DNA of 64,000 bases from NCBI RefSeq assembly GCF_947623445.1, contig NC_135247.1, forward strand, positions 560,501 to 624,500, in the 5' to 3' direction. Source of the stretch: Clavelina lepadiformis. Taxonomy: Eukaryota > Chordata > Ascidiacea > Aplousobranchia > Clavelinidae. The first letter of the stretch is position 1, and each line of letters opens with the position of its first letter. The notes below the pieces were generated by a model that did not search any database, had not been told where the DNA came from, and saw only the letters and a list, made by a program, of their open reading frames with translations. Below are positions 36,401-49,137 of this stretch, piece after piece. Made by a program: the position numbers and the translations under genes.

Positions 36401-37980
36401 ACTTGATGTAAATGTCTAAAGTGTTCAATTTAAGGTCCAGAGTTACCATAGAACTTATCTACTCAAAACAAACTTCCAATAAATACATAAATGATCACAG
36501 CATTGAACGCCCACCATTTAATAGAGGCTTTGATATTCGGCTGACTGACAGTGCTGTCATCAAGATAGATTGTTGAACAAGAACTTCTTCTCTTGTGAGA
36601 TGCAGAGCCCGGAGATGCCTGTATGATAAATATGAACTGGGCTTGACCAAAATCATACGGCAATGCAGGAATTAAATGTTGAGAAGTGAAAACAATTTAA
36701 AAATTAAGTTGAATACTGGCTGGTTATAGTGAAATTACGATCAGAGAACGGCCGAGAACTCACCGAGTTGTGAACACTCAACCTGTGTTGCTCTGCCACT
36801 GAAAATTATATATATATTAATTTAGATTTGTAGATGCAGCAAATGCAATGTATTTCAAAGACACATTTTTTAGTTCATCCATTGTAGACATAAGTGACAA
36901 GTTTACAAATGCTTTTCACTCACTCTCTGTCTGAGAAACGCTCATGAATATAGTAAGTGCTTTAGGATGGTCTGAAGGCGTTCGTGTTTCGTCGAGATCT
37001 GGTGATCACAACACATGAGCATGATTTTACGATTTACAGCATTTCATTGCATATATTAGTTCGAACATCTTCAACAATAAGCCAGAAATTTCTTTGTATA
37101 TGTATGATATACATTTATATGTGGATTCATACAATGCAGATTGAACCTAAAATTAGTTTTCAAAATCCAATAACAAATCGAATACAAGATACTATTCATT
37201 CTTCAAAACAAACTTAGAAGCCGGTCATCACAATAACTCAGCTTTCTCTACAAAAGCTCACAAGTTTATGTGGAAGAATCAAGGGTTTTGATTTAATAAG
37301 TTCATGCACAATTTTATATTATTAACATTTTTACCATCAACAGTAGAGAGTGAAAATGTGGTGCTAACTATTGTCAAAGCACAAGAGAGCAAAGTGCTCA
37401 CACGCAACTATACATAATACACAAAATAAAGTGGCAAAACCCAAAGCAACATGTAAAACGTTAAATACAATGGTGCTACAGGAGGTTACCACGATCAACA
37501 AACTCAAACACAAATATATCAAGCTTCCTACAGCTTTTCACCATGTTATACGCACACATTGTGAAGTAAAGATGTGATTTTAAATGGTCGTACTTTTTTA
37601 TAAACATAATCTTTTGTTGTTCCGGGGATTTTTCCCAAGAAAAAATAAATTTTTTAATCCGGTAAGCACTAAACATACATAACACTGACTTTCAGTTTCA
37701 CATCAAAGAAGCTATTTCAATATTACTTATAGCTAAGAAATAAGCCCAAATACACTGGAGATGAATTAAGCGAATATAATTAACTAAAATTACCGTCAAT
37801 TTGTTCTCTGTCACTGATGTGCTGAAGCTTCGATGCATTTGATTCATTTGCATTGGCAGCCAGAGAGTTATGTCCATCGTCGTGCGAGTTGTGAGATAAA
37901 AAATCTTGTCCTTTCTTGCCACGTTGCTTTGCATCGCTCGGCGAATTGGAAGAAACACAGCTACATTGTTTATTGCCCAT
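33482..37980 (-). CDS. ccny: cyclin Y, 10 exons
   Basis: Exons on the minus strand are 37980-37794, 36998-36924, 36798-36764, 36618-36515, 36314-36221, 35573-35454, 35301-35229, 34870-34777, 34460-34298 and 33589-33482. They join to 350 residues; vertebrate cyclin Y is about 341. The N-terminus MGNKQCSC fits N-myristoylation at Gly2 with nearby palmitoylatable cysteines, as known for cyclin Y. Diagnostic stretches are [78 protein letters not shown] and [20 protein letters not shown]. The tail [10 protein letters not shown] matches the 14-3-3-type site region of the family. Cyclin Y activates CDK14/CDK16 (PCTAIRE kinases) at the plasma membrane and supports LRP6 phosphorylation in Wnt signalling. 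The intron after exon 7 uses a GC donor (TTAG/GCAAGT). A hAT relic sits in the intron after exon 5. Confidence 0.95.
35637..36134. mobile_element. hAT-like non-autonomous element in a cyclin Y intron
   Basis: The ends CAGTGGTTTCCAAC and GTTGGAAACCACTC are inverted repeats with one mismatch at the outermost base. The flanking 8-mers TTCTAGTT and TTCTAATA agree at 6 of 8 positions, a probable target duplication. It is about 498 bp with no transposase frame. Confidence 0.7.
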
Positions 37981-40900
37981 TGCGTTTTGTTAAATAAAGT
38001 TACTTCTATACCCAGAAGCAAAATTTCCCAAATCAAATTACAAAATTTTGTCAAAACTTTTTAATCTTTAACTAATTTTTATAAAACCTATTTCTAAATG
38101 AAACTGAAGTTCATCTGCAAACAGAAACAATCCCTGAAGTAATATATATGCTACTTATAAACAGATGGCATAAGAAGTACAAAGAAAAAAGATGAAATTA
38201 TGCCCTGCACGTAACCTACCATGCCAAGCAACATACGGAACATAGAAACAATAAACTTGGTATCACTGGACAGAGATTTGCATATTATGAAATTTTAGGT
38301 TGTAATAATAACTTTTGCTTTAAATAAATGCACTTAGAGCTAATAACAATGTTGCCATGGTGATGAATATTGTGTTTATTAGCACAGTTTGGATGGCTTT
38401 TAAGCTACAACAGTGTAAAAATTTATTTCAGAAGTTTTTTACATTCTGTCGTGCGGTGCATCACATGCATTTATATAGAACGCCAATGCCAATTATATGT
38501 GAGGGATGCACCGGGAAGTCCAAAAAGTTTAAGGGATAATGCCATATGACATGACCATGTGGCACTAAACGCTATATCTCTATTAGACAAACTAGAGCAC
38601 ACTGTCTCCTCTTTTACAGATCAAGCATTTAACGGCATAAGATAGACCCTAAACACTTTTAGTACAGCCTGCTAGGCCTAGATTGTTGTAGACCATCTTG
38701 CCGATTCACCCCAATTTTAACTAGGGTGCATTTCGTGCGATGACCAAAGGTACACTATGCTCTTTTTCATCTAAACAAGAGAAAAACAGAACAACCCTGG
38801 TTACAGTAGAGCTTATGTGCCATAGTTGAAATTTGTGTGGCATCTTGACCTGCTAAACTTTTTTATCCACAAATTCTCGTGGAAAACTGCCGTACTTTCC
38901 AGACGGGGTGATCCTGCCCGAACTTGGAGCTAATTAACTTCACCCAGTCATCACTAACAGTACGTTAGAAGCAAACGTTGTTTCTGTCTTGCTCCAGACC
39001 ATCACAGGGATAGGGCCGCGTTGTATGGAAGTAATGAATACAATATCAGCACTCTAAAACATCTGCCGCTGTCTCAGACTGAGATCGTAACTAACGACTG
39101 ACCAATGTGACCATGGTAAATATTTACTGCGGAATGGTGTAAACTGTAAAGGGTAAAAATCTATATACGGATGAAACAGAATGCAATCCGTGTAAAAATA
39201 TTTGGGAAAATATCATTGAGGATGGATCATAAAAAAATATCAAAACTGAAGGTGTGCAGATGTGTAGTGAGATTATTTTGTTGTCGGTAATGGTAAATTT
39301 AAAGGTTTTTAACTTTAGCAATATTCCAGATTTAAAGAATATTTAAGTAAATTTAAATATTCCAAATTGCCGAAACAACGGACAACCTTCGTTTCAATCA
39401 ATCAATCATTTAATTTTCGTCAAAAGAGCCGTGGGTATTTAAGGTTCTTTGAAAATTAAAACCAGTCATTTAAAAAAATTTTATTACAAAAAACTCGTGA
39501 TAAATAGGCAATGAGAGCAAAATAGTCCAACTGTTGGACTCTAACAGGGCAAAAGAGCGTCCTTTTGAGAAAATGAAATCAGCGCTTTCAGAATTAGTTT
39601 AATTTGGAAGACGCTGTTTCCATTGTCTTCCAAATTGTGTCGTTATAATTACATTTTTGCTATTCACGGCGGTATTACATAATTTGAATGACATGATTAA
39701 CCAAGGATAATATATATAAATAGTATCTAAATATCTATAATATCTAAATAGTACATTTCATCTAAATGGAGAACACACAATCTCTTCCTAAAATGCAAAT
39801 TATATAACGTATTACAATTTCCTATTACCATCGTCATAGACATTTGTTTCCTTTTATTGAAAATTTCTAATTGAAATTATCACCTAACCTGTAAAACTTC
39901 GAGTGTAAAAGTTCAAATCATTTCCTGTCATTGATGAACGAATTGCGCCTCAAGTTAAAATTCTGTTTCTTTATTATCTCCTTTAGCGTATAAATGCATC
40001 GTTGCATGCTATGATTTTATTAGGTTAGTATATTAGTTTTAATATTGGTATTAGTATTAATACTAGTCTTTCATACTGAGTTCTTCAGTATCCAGTTTAA
40101 AGTTTTAAAAGTTCAATGAATGAGAAGAAATAGATCGTAAAAACTCTGTGAAGTCATGTAGTAATAACGTAATAAGTCTGTAAAGTCATCGTGGAATGTA
40201 GAGTAATGCGCTTTGATTGCTAATGGGTTCTTAAAATTCTTTTTATATATATAAATAATAATATTGTTGTAATTTTTAGTGTTTGTTTGAAGTAATAATG
40301 ATGAGTATTAAAACCGATATTAATCAGATTATCAGTGTTTAAAAATTATATAAACTATTCAACTGAAGTTTAGGAATTTCTAAACAGGATTCGCAACCTT
40401 CTAATCGTTCTTAAGAGTCAGATTACAGTATATTAAATATCCATGGTATGGTATATACTGTATAAAACAGTAACCACCACATTCCTGTTACAATGAAGCA
40501 TAAAGAGGGTCGCTTTTCACGCTACATATACATGTATTGCTGATGATTTCAAAATTTGCTTACTACTTACAATTCTTCTGTTATATTCATTTTCCAATAC
40601 TGGAAACAAAAATGTTTTACAAAAAAGTACACCATCCTGTTTATGATAGATATAAATAGGATTTCCATGACCTTAGCCCGGGCAATGGAGTTCCCCTGAT
40701 TTGGAAAACAAACAAACTCAGTTTTGTGATTTCTGCTTGTTCGTGCTTTTGACTTCCTCCACGAAAATTCAGTAAACCGGCTTAACTGGAATTCGAGCGA
40801 GTGTCGTCAGTCTAGCTGTCGGTATCAGTGCACGAATTTAAAAACAACGTGCGTTGTTATAATATTTTTGTATAGGCGCAGCTTTTATGGCATGTTGCAC

Positions 40901-42182
40901 GTTTTAAGCACTAACGCGTCTTTGCTACTTTCCCCGTCCGTTAGAATTGCGGGCGGAAATTTGTTTCATTCGTGCTGTAACAATGGTTTGCAAATTGCAA
41001 GCTCTTTAGCATGTGATATTATGATATCCAATTGTTTTCATGGAAGATGTCCGTAAGAAACATCATCAGATTGTTAAATTGTCACAACGAAAAACAAGTT
41101 TAAGTAAAGTAGCATTTGACATCACATCATTGTGATGAAGTTTCTCGTTCAAAATAGTTGTGTGCTTCGCCCAGATACCATAACCACGGACCTAGTATCA
41201 GTGTGAAGCGACTGAAATTAGACTTATTTCTTGATGGATAGGCTATAAAATTTGATAAATTTTTTTATTCTGAAAATATGTTACAATCAATCAATATTTA
41301 ACGTTGTTTCAAACAATCAGTTTACGTAACTTCTCATCTTCAGGTCATCTTATAGCACACCTCTGAAGGAGCCAAGTCAAGCTTGGGAAAGTTTCTGTGA
41401 TTAAATTTTCAGATGCTGTATATTCCCCTTTTTCTTTTGTTAAATCATTGACGCTAACACGGTTCTGTTCCCCGTAACTTCTCAAGTGGTTCTTCTATAG
41501 TTCTGAGAAATTGTTTTTAAACTTTACTTTCAGCTGATGCTGTTATTTTGTTGTGTTCAAAACACTAACAAAGTGTAGAGATTGATATTTTGTGTATGAC
41601 TTTTTTGACTTGGAACAACTTGACGTACGGCATACTTGAAATGTTCTGATAAAATATCGTTTAATGCAGCCCATACACCAACTGCAACTATTATGCCAAA
41701 TGCTTATTATATAAACCAATACAGATACTGCTATTTGCTAATATTCGTCGAATATATTCTTGTTTGTAGTGGCACAACTCCATGGACTAATTATAATTTG
41801 AGTTTATAGTTACACGAAGCTGAACCGGTTATATTTTGGATTTTCTTCTAATTATCACTGCATCGAGATCAAGTAACACTCAGGTTTTGTTCTCAGGATT
41901 TTTACTGGCAAAGAAAGAAAAGTTTTTTGCCGAAATGCAACTGCAAAATATTTAAAGATGTATCATAGACAGAATATTTTCCATCCAGTAGCTTTAGATA
42001 TGTCTCAGGTTATAACATGGTTATATGTTACTTTTAAACCAGCTTTAAAGTAGCAGAATATTCCAGTTGACTGTGATAAATTTCAATTTTTCGTGGTAAC
42101 AGATCAACTTTTTGTCTAAAAGTTTACTCTGTATGATTATTTATTTGCTTGAAAATCTATTTTGGAACAAAAGACTCCTAAA
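37981..42182. other. 4.2 kb spacer between divergent cyclin Y and BCL10-like genes
   Basis: Very AT-rich. No exon, RNA gene or clear transposon was recognised. It should contain the promoters of both flanking genes. A perfect 17-base palindrome (AGTCCAACTGTTGGACT) lies at 39524-39540. Confidence 0.45.
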
Positions 42183-45049
42183 ATGAACGGATTATCCAGA
42201 CTGGACACGGAGGAGCAAAATATGAGTGAGGAGGAGTTCCTTTATGAGTTGCAGAAGAAGGTTTGCTCTTAGGCTAGCAATCCACAATTTTCTTCTTCAT
42301 CACATTTGGTATTTCTTCATGGACAAAAGTGATTGTAAAATTTGAAGTTGTTTGAATTTTATGAATAACAATTTGAAAGATCAGGAAAATGAACACTTGC
42401 ACACCCGCAGGAAGATTTAAATGAGAATTTGTTACCCCATAACAATCCCTCAGCATATAATTATGATGTGGGCGTGCAATTGTTCACATCACTCAAAATA
42501 TTTATATAAACAGCCTTATCAATAAAAAGTTTGAAAACATTTTCAGACATTGGACAATCTACGAGGTTTTCTCTGCAATAATCTTCGGGTTGATCGTCTT
42601 TTCCCTTATTTGCAATCCAAAAACATATTGTCTTCAGATGATTGTGAGTTCATCAGAAGCTGCAGAACAACAACTCTAAGAGTGGACACATTTATCAATG
42701 TGGTGAAAGGTAGTTTAAGAAGTAGAACTTTGAACACTTATTACTTTCAATAATATATTCAAGTTTTTTACACTTTGAAGCGTAAAGTGATGAATAAGCA
42801 AAATATCCACGAATGTTATCTTAACATATCTTGCGGCTAAACATTTATTTTTAGGTTCTGGACCTGATGGGTTTAGACAACTTGTCAAAGCGATCAAGAA
42901 ATACAACAAGACACAGCTCTTTGTTGCAGAAAAGATGGAGCTTGAATATCGTATCTTACAAAAACTGCCAGAAAACTCTGGTAAGTTGTTTTCTTTGTGG
43001 CTTGGTTTGAAATCATTTTTAGGTAAATATAAATTTTTTATTCCTCATTCAATGTTATTATTTGGTCGTTTTAAGAAATCAACAATAACCATTGATAGCA
43101 TTAATCACGTCAATAATTTCTGTTGTGTTTTTCTTCATGTAGTTATTTTTATGAATTTGTGTTTCAGAAAAACTCAAGGAAATTCGGCAGGGCTTACCCC
43201 TTAGCCCACCACCTTACGAAAATCCAACAAAACCCTTCCCCACGCCCCAGCCTGGCCCCCCTCCATATCAACCCAGGTAACTAACTTATCCAGATCCATG
43301 GACGCACTCGATTGCAAACGAAGTTGTAACATACATGAATTCGTTGTCGTCAAGTGTGTTTGTTTCATGCGATCACAAATGTTTTATCCTTTATTCACCG
43401 TCTTCTATTGAACATGTTCGCAGCCAGTAACAAAACTTGTTTCATTTGTAATTTTTGTTATAGAAACCCCTTACATGGTTCGAATGTGCAATCAACAAAT
43501 GTGAGTCGCCTGTGTTATACCACATACAAGTTTGTTTTGTTCTTCTTTTAAATCCTACTTTGTGTTCCTTGCTTGTCACCAGTCTTTATTAACGCTAAAT
43601 TTCTGTTTTTGGTTGCAAGTTCCACTTAGTGAACCACAGTATGCTTGGTATTCGGATGCCCCCTACACCAGTCATGAGTGAATGGCCGTCATTGCCGTCG
43701 TCACAGGTGATCAAAATTTGTTGCTTTCAATTTCAAACGTGTTTGGCTTTAGCGTTATATTTGGAAATCGATCACGTCATAATTTCCAAATTTACCACAG
43801 TTGTTATTTAAACAGAAACAGTCAGTTTTTAGAACTTGTTTGCTCAATGGCACTGGCATCTTAAGCAGGGCAACTATATACTGTGTTAATAATTAAACTG
43901 GTGACGCAGCTACCATTGTTCCTATGTTTGTTTAATCGACCAAGTGACGACGATGTTTATAATAGTGGAATAGTTGTATCAGGAACTATCAATGTCACGA
44001 CAGATCATATGTCATCACAGGAAGAAATTGCGTCGTGATTGTTTTGCATGATTTTTTAAGTCAATTGTTTTACAATTGCGTCATGTTTTGTGGTGATTCT
44101 AATTAGTGTATCATGTTAGGCCACAGATCCAAGCTTCATGACATGGAATGGAAATCCAAACACTTTTCAGACTGGAGATTTTCAAACTGGTATTTTAGTT
44201 GATTTTTAAGAAAATTAACGTTATGTTATAATATGTACAACCAATTAGTTGAACCATAACTTTTAGTCAACAATGTTCTTTAGAAGAAGTTTGTATTTTG
44301 TAACATGGGTTCATGTTAAACACCATGCAACTCAGCTATCTTCACTTGCATTTTTAGTCAGTGGGAGCGTTAAGTCTCAATGTCTTCCGGACACCTCTGA
44401 GACGAATGGGAAGATGACAACACTTGCTTATCATGGGGTGACTAATTGTCTTCAAGATATGAGACATCACCTGTGCTCCTGCTGTTACTTTAAATCTTTT
44501 TGTTTTATTTTTATAGGACTGGCGAGTTTCATCTGAACCAATGAGTCACATTTCAGACCAGGTATGTTAAACCCAACTCTTATGTTAACTACAGGTAGCT
44601 TTTATGGTTTAACCAGTGCTTGGGTCGTAGCGCGCAGTTCAAGTCTCATGTGTTGTCAGATAACAAAGATATCCAATTATGCGCCGCCTGCCAATTGCTC
44701 ATTCCTTCCATCTTCCGTCGTCGATGATCAAAGCATTGAATTCGAGAAGCATCAAGGTCAGATGAAGAGACTCCGTGGACGACCGAGTCAGAAGAACAGC
44801 CAACGATCGAGGACTCCTACCGAGAATGAGTCATTAGTCTCTGATGTTGACGTAAAATTTACGTCTAGTTCATTGTCTTCGCTTTTGTTGGAAACAATCT
44901 GCACTCAGACCAGAACGCCACCAAGTGTGACTCAATCTACACTTCTTTCACCAAGTGGTGGTGATTTTTCGTGTGATGATTGTCAGAATTCATTGGATGG
45001 CTTTCAGAGTTTTGAAGTATCAGGGCTACCAGAAGGTCACAAGGAATAA
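42183..45049 (+). CDS. bcl10: BCL10-like CARD adaptor, 10 exons
   Basis: Exons 42183-42260, 42547-42709, 42855-42980, 43168-43276, 43464-43500, 43620-43706, 44120-44189, 44358-44437, 44517-44561 and 44660-45049 join in phase to 394 residues; vertebrate BCL10 is about 233. Residues 18-110 form a CARD resembling BCL10: LDNLRGFLCNNLRVDRLFPY, SKNILSSDDCEFI, then SCRTTT where BCL10 has SCRTSS, and GPDGFRQLVKAIKKYNKTQL. The rest is a long Ser/Thr/Pro-rich tail, as in BCL10, with two PPxY motifs (PPPYEN, PPPYQP) in exon 4. BCL10 links CARD-coiled-coil proteins to MALT1 and NF-kB through CARD filaments in the cytoplasm. Splice choices in exons 7-9 were made on phase alone and are the least certain. 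Another CARD protein is possible, but the CARD boundaries and the SCRT signature favour BCL10. Confidence 0.75.
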
Positions 45050-45604
45050 ATTACGTTCTATTTATTCAGATGTTATTTGCACTAAACCTTGTTTACTTGT
45101 TGCGAGTATTATTTACAGCACTTGGTATAAAGGCGGGCCATTTTGTGGAGATGTTTCCAAGCTGCTTCCAGTCATGTTGTAGATTGCATTGAGTTTCATG
45201 GAATCATTGTACACAATATGTTGTTACTTTTGCCGTGATTTAACTGGATATTATGTTACTGTCTTTGTGCAATGGTGTTCTTCAGTTTTACAGACAAGCC
45301 TATTTTTGTCTTTAAATACTTACTTGCTTCAGTTTTTTTTAACAAATGTTGTAATATGTGACGTATTGTTTGTAGATAATTGCTATTATCCTGCCTTCTT
45401 TGCTTCAACTCATTTGACTATTTTATCATAAATTGCAAACTAAAAAGATGTTTGTTATCTGAGTTGATATCTACCAGATAAAATGAACGAACGTCTAATT
45501 TATTTCAACTTTGCACCATCGGAGAATGCAAGACGTGCGTTGTCGTTTAAATGCCTTTATTACAACTTCAAACTAATAAATTTTTAAGTAAACGGTACTG
45601 GAGT
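45050..45604. other. shared 3' region of converging BCL10-like and ATP5PF genes
   Basis: About 0.55 kb of untranslated or intergenic sequence. No exon is seen. The minus-strand polyadenylation signal of ATP5PF lies inside it. Confidence 0.5.
45556..45561 (-). terminator. polyadenylation signal of ATP5PF
   Basis: AATAAA on the minus strand about 45 bases after the ATP5PF stop codon. Confidence 0.5.
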
Positions 45605-46268
45605 TCAGCTTTCAGTGAAGTCTGTGTCGTCTTGATTGAGATCAGGTTCTTCGAATTTAAATTCGGGGAACTTGAGGGGATCATCCGTGACGTTGAACAT
45701 CTTCGCGATCCTGTTGATAGCTTCCTGACGAGCTTGCTCATATTCCGGCCCCGCATCCACTGCTCCACCTCCTTGCTTGCTGCTCAGAGCATTGTACTTG
45801 CTAATCTGAGCACAATGTCACAGAAACTCGTAACACCAGGAGTGGCAAAAATTAACGCTGCTTCCATTGCATCACCACAATAAAGTTTGCCCACAAAAAT
45901 GTGAAAGCAGCATTTCAATATCTGTCTTTAATTTAAAATGAAATTATTCCTGATATATAAAAATATAATATCTAAGCATTTAATATATTTAGTAGCTGAA
46001 TCCATGCTACGCATTTCAAGTATATTGCTTCCCTGATTAATTAATTAACGGATAATAGAATGCTGATTAAACGAGGTGCAGATAATTGAAGAAGCACTGT
46101 ATCAATAAATATCGTATAGAAAAAATTCAAAGTTACTTGATCAGCAAAAACTTTCTGCACTGGATCTAGCGCCTTATTAACAGCAGTCACGCTGATACAC
46201 CGATGAGTTGTTCTTGCAGTGACGCATCTTGCAACTGCTGAAGCAATCTGGACTCCTGATCTTAACAT
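45605..46268 (-). CDS. atp5pf: mitochondrial ATP synthase coupling factor 6 (subunit F6)
   Basis: Two exons, 46268-46137 and 45805-45605, join on a codon boundary to 110 residues; the vertebrate protein is about 108. The first 30 or so residues (MLRSGVQIASAVARCVTART) are a basic, hydroxylated mitochondrial presequence. The mature part starts near VNKALDPVQKVFADQ, matching the family's NKELDPIQKLFVDK. It continues GGGAVDAGPEYEQARQEA, then MFNVTDDPLKFPEFKFEEPD, matching the conserved FPxFKFEDP. Factor 6 is part of the peripheral stalk of the F1Fo ATP synthase in the inner membrane. It ends in an acidic tail (DLNQDDTDFTES). It converges on the BCL10-like gene. Confidence 0.95.
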
Positions 46269-48540
46269 TCTATCAAAAAGTTATGAATTAGTGGCAATGA
46301 ATTATTATCAAAAATTAAGTAAGCAGATATGTACATAGGTGTCAGGTTTTGAAGTTCTTTGGGTCTGCCAACTTTTAAGGCCTACATTTGAAATTAAGGG
46401 GTTCTCCTAATTTGCAACTTTTAAATGCTGTTTTTTATTGAGTAGCGAAGACATTTATCTAATTAAGCTTGAATAACTACTCGTAGGTTCATGAACAATC
46501 ATATAAAATATAAACTTTTATCCCACTAATTCTAGGGCTTCTTTTTTACAGCTAAATAGAATAAAACTGATAGAATAAAACTCGAGTTCTGAATTAAATG
46601 TCATAATGATATCGTCTGCTACTTGAATTATTTTGGTGCAACGTGTTGCCAAAACACACGCAATAGCATTGAGTGAGTTGGATGTAATAAACTTGTGTTA
46701 GTAGCATAGCGTACCAACGTTGTTACATTACGCTAATTTGTGTCATGCATGACATGATTATCTGCATAAAATTATGTTATTAACTAGCCATATGTTGGTA
46801 AATATATCTCAAAGAAAAATAAAACACTATTGCGAAATATTTCAATTGTACTGATATCCTGGTTTTTGGTGTTGGTACATGAGAAAAATTAGGGTCCATG
46901 ACAGGCCCAAGCACAATTTCTGGGTCTTTCGAGCATACCCGGCAGATCCATACTTGACATCTATGGATATACATATTTACTGTAGCCTGGATAATACACC
47001 ATGGCCAAAGAAAAATGTTGGAATAACTGACATCGTAAAAAGATATTGTAAGCAAATGAACAATGTTAAAATAAACCTGTAACGTTAGATTGCAACCATT
47101 GGTTTCGCATCTAAACTAGAAAGTATGGTAGTTTTAGTCACACATTGACATAACTGGTTAAAAAGCGAAAATCTTGGTACGATATCAAAATATATTTAAC
47201 TTATCACATTCAAGTGTACAGAATAAAGCTTAGTATACATAAGTACTCAAACACTGTTGTTCATAATGAATGCATCTAAGTAAAAAAGTTATTTAAAGTG
47301 TCTTACCGTAGCCTACAGGTTCATTAAGTTATGTGTAAAGCTAGTGTTAACAACATACCTTGTGTAAGGTCCGTTTATTTTATTTCAATACACTTCATAA
47401 GCAGTCTACTTCAAGCTAATTTGATCGTGAGCCGTGAGGTCAACTTCGGAAAATACAGAAATATCCCAACACCGACCTTCACCAGTTCAATAGACATACT
47501 ATAAAAGCAATGGACACACTCAAAGAGTGTCCATATTAATTCTATCAAAAGAATAAGATCAACTCGTGAACCAAATCAAAAATGTTAGAATAAGACAATC
47601 TCCAGATAGAATGAATTCAAAACCGTAATCAATTTAGTCAATTAAGTATAAACGCGTATCATACCTTAATGATTTCATGGAAATATTTAAGCCTTTAAAT
47701 TTATTCCGTTGATAACACCATTCAGCTTTTGATATAAAAACGCATCCTCGGTGCAAAATTGGCTAAGTCTTAAAACTTTACTGCTTTTTTGTTAGTTGTT
47801 TGTTTTCGGAGTTATTATTTCATCCTGCTATAATGGTTAGTATTTTATTTTTCCATCAGTCACAAGCAATAACGAAAGATATGTGATACAATCCGAATTT
47901 TACACTGGTTTAGTTAGCTTAAAATTATATCGCTCAAATCACATATTGCATATAGCTGAATTACCAAAACTACATTTAATCAGTGCTTTCGTGTTATTGT
48001 TTTTGTATTTTAGAAAGATTTGACTCAAATTTGTCCAGCCATTTCTGACTTTCGCATGCTTGAAAATTTTTCCCACGACCAAGGCGGAAGTAATTAAACC
48101 AGAATAACTCAAACGTAAATACGGATCAAAATAAACTTGAAGCAAAACGTTTGTCTTTAAATTATGAATAAGATTGCAAATTTCTTTGTATGCTGAAGTT
48201 TGTTTTGCGTAATTTATTTGGTTCCACTTACTGTGCAATTTCTATTTCTTGCTGGAAGGATTTTATTTTGGTCCAGGAAACATTGCTGCAGATAAGTCAC
48301 TTTCAAATCTCAATGAATTTTGTATATAAGGTAAATAGTAGCCTTGCAGTAAGTTACTTTATAAACCAGCAGATTGTAAAGGCTGACCACGTTTACATAA
48401 TATGATTGATATCTGATAACTGATGACATGTTTCATTGTTTCAGTACATTGCTTCTTTGAGTTGGTAGTTTTGTGCTTCTCTAAAATTTTCAATTATTCC
48501 TTTCTTTAATTTATAGGAGGTTAACATTTCATGATTTTTA
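46269..48540. other. spacer between ATP5PF and SPATA24-like genes
   Basis: About 2.3 kb, AT-rich. No convincing exon. A 25-base hairpin (ATGGACAC/GTGTCCAT stem) lies at 47510-47534. An AG acceptor near 48516 (TTTATAG) may end a 5' untranslated intron of the SPATA24-like gene. Confidence 0.45.
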
Positions 48541-49137
48541 ATGGAGGATTTTGGATGGTCATCTAAAAATGGCGCCGTGAGGGCTTCATCCCCTTCTATT
48601 TCCTCACATTCCATCGTCCGAAACGCCATGGAGGATGTTTTTAAGATCCAGAGAAATCAGCTTGATCATGTTCGTTCGACAATCGAAAGACAAAAATCAA
48701 ATTACATTCCAAAAACAACACACGATGAAGTGTCGAATGCACTGAAACATGAAAAACTCGATCACACAAAAACCAAATTATTGCTGGATAAAGAAAAGGA
48801 CAAACTGGAATTTACATTTGGTGAGAATGAAATTTTAAAGACGCAAATGCAAAACCAGAAAGAAGAATATGAAAGTCAAATTAGGGCCTTACAAAGTAAA
48901 GCAACTCGTGAAACAAAGAGATGTGATTTCTTGCACCAACAATGCATGGAGATGGAAATGAAACTTGAGAAACTCACTGACATTGGCCAGCTGAAAGATA
49001 ATGAAATTCTTAAATTAAGACAACGCTTGAAAATTCTAAAAGAAAACCACAAGGTAACCCTGGAGGAAATTGATATCAATAGGATGCAGGAAGATTACAT
49101 AAAGACATTATCTGATTCACAGAAACGGAAGGTTTGA
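48541..49137 (+). CDS. spata24: SPATA24-like coiled-coil protein, single coding exon
   Basis: One uninterrupted frame of 198 residues; vertebrate SPATA24 is about 205. After a Ser-rich N-terminus (MEDFGWSSKNGAVRASS) almost the whole protein is predicted coiled coil. The stretch KLDHTKTKLLLDKEKDKLEF followed by GENEILK corresponds to KAAHAKTKVLLAKEEEKLQF and GEVEVL of SPATA24, and the C-terminal QEDYIKTLSDSQKRK to its QESYMAQVLDQKHKK. SPATA24 is a testis-enriched protein linked to TBP-type transcription in mouse. The coding part has no introns, unlike all the other protein genes recognised in the window, so an intron-loss or retrocopy origin is possible. A start at the upstream ATG in ATTTCATGATTTTTAATGG is out of frame, so the ATG at 48541 is used. 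Confidence 0.8.
   Translation: MEDFGWSSKNGAVRASSPSISSHSIVRNAMEDVFKIQRNQLDHVRSTIERQKSNYIPKTTHDEVSNALKHEKLDHTKTKLLLDKEKDKLEFTFGENEILKTQMQNQKEEYESQIRALQSKATRETKRCDFLHQQCMEMEMKLEKLTDIGQLKDNEILKLRQRLKILKENHKVTLEEIDINRMQEDYIKTLSDSQKRKV

Noticed and set aside
45568-45768. 66-codon minus-strand frame
   Set aside because: Out-of-frame shadow of the ATP5PF second exon.
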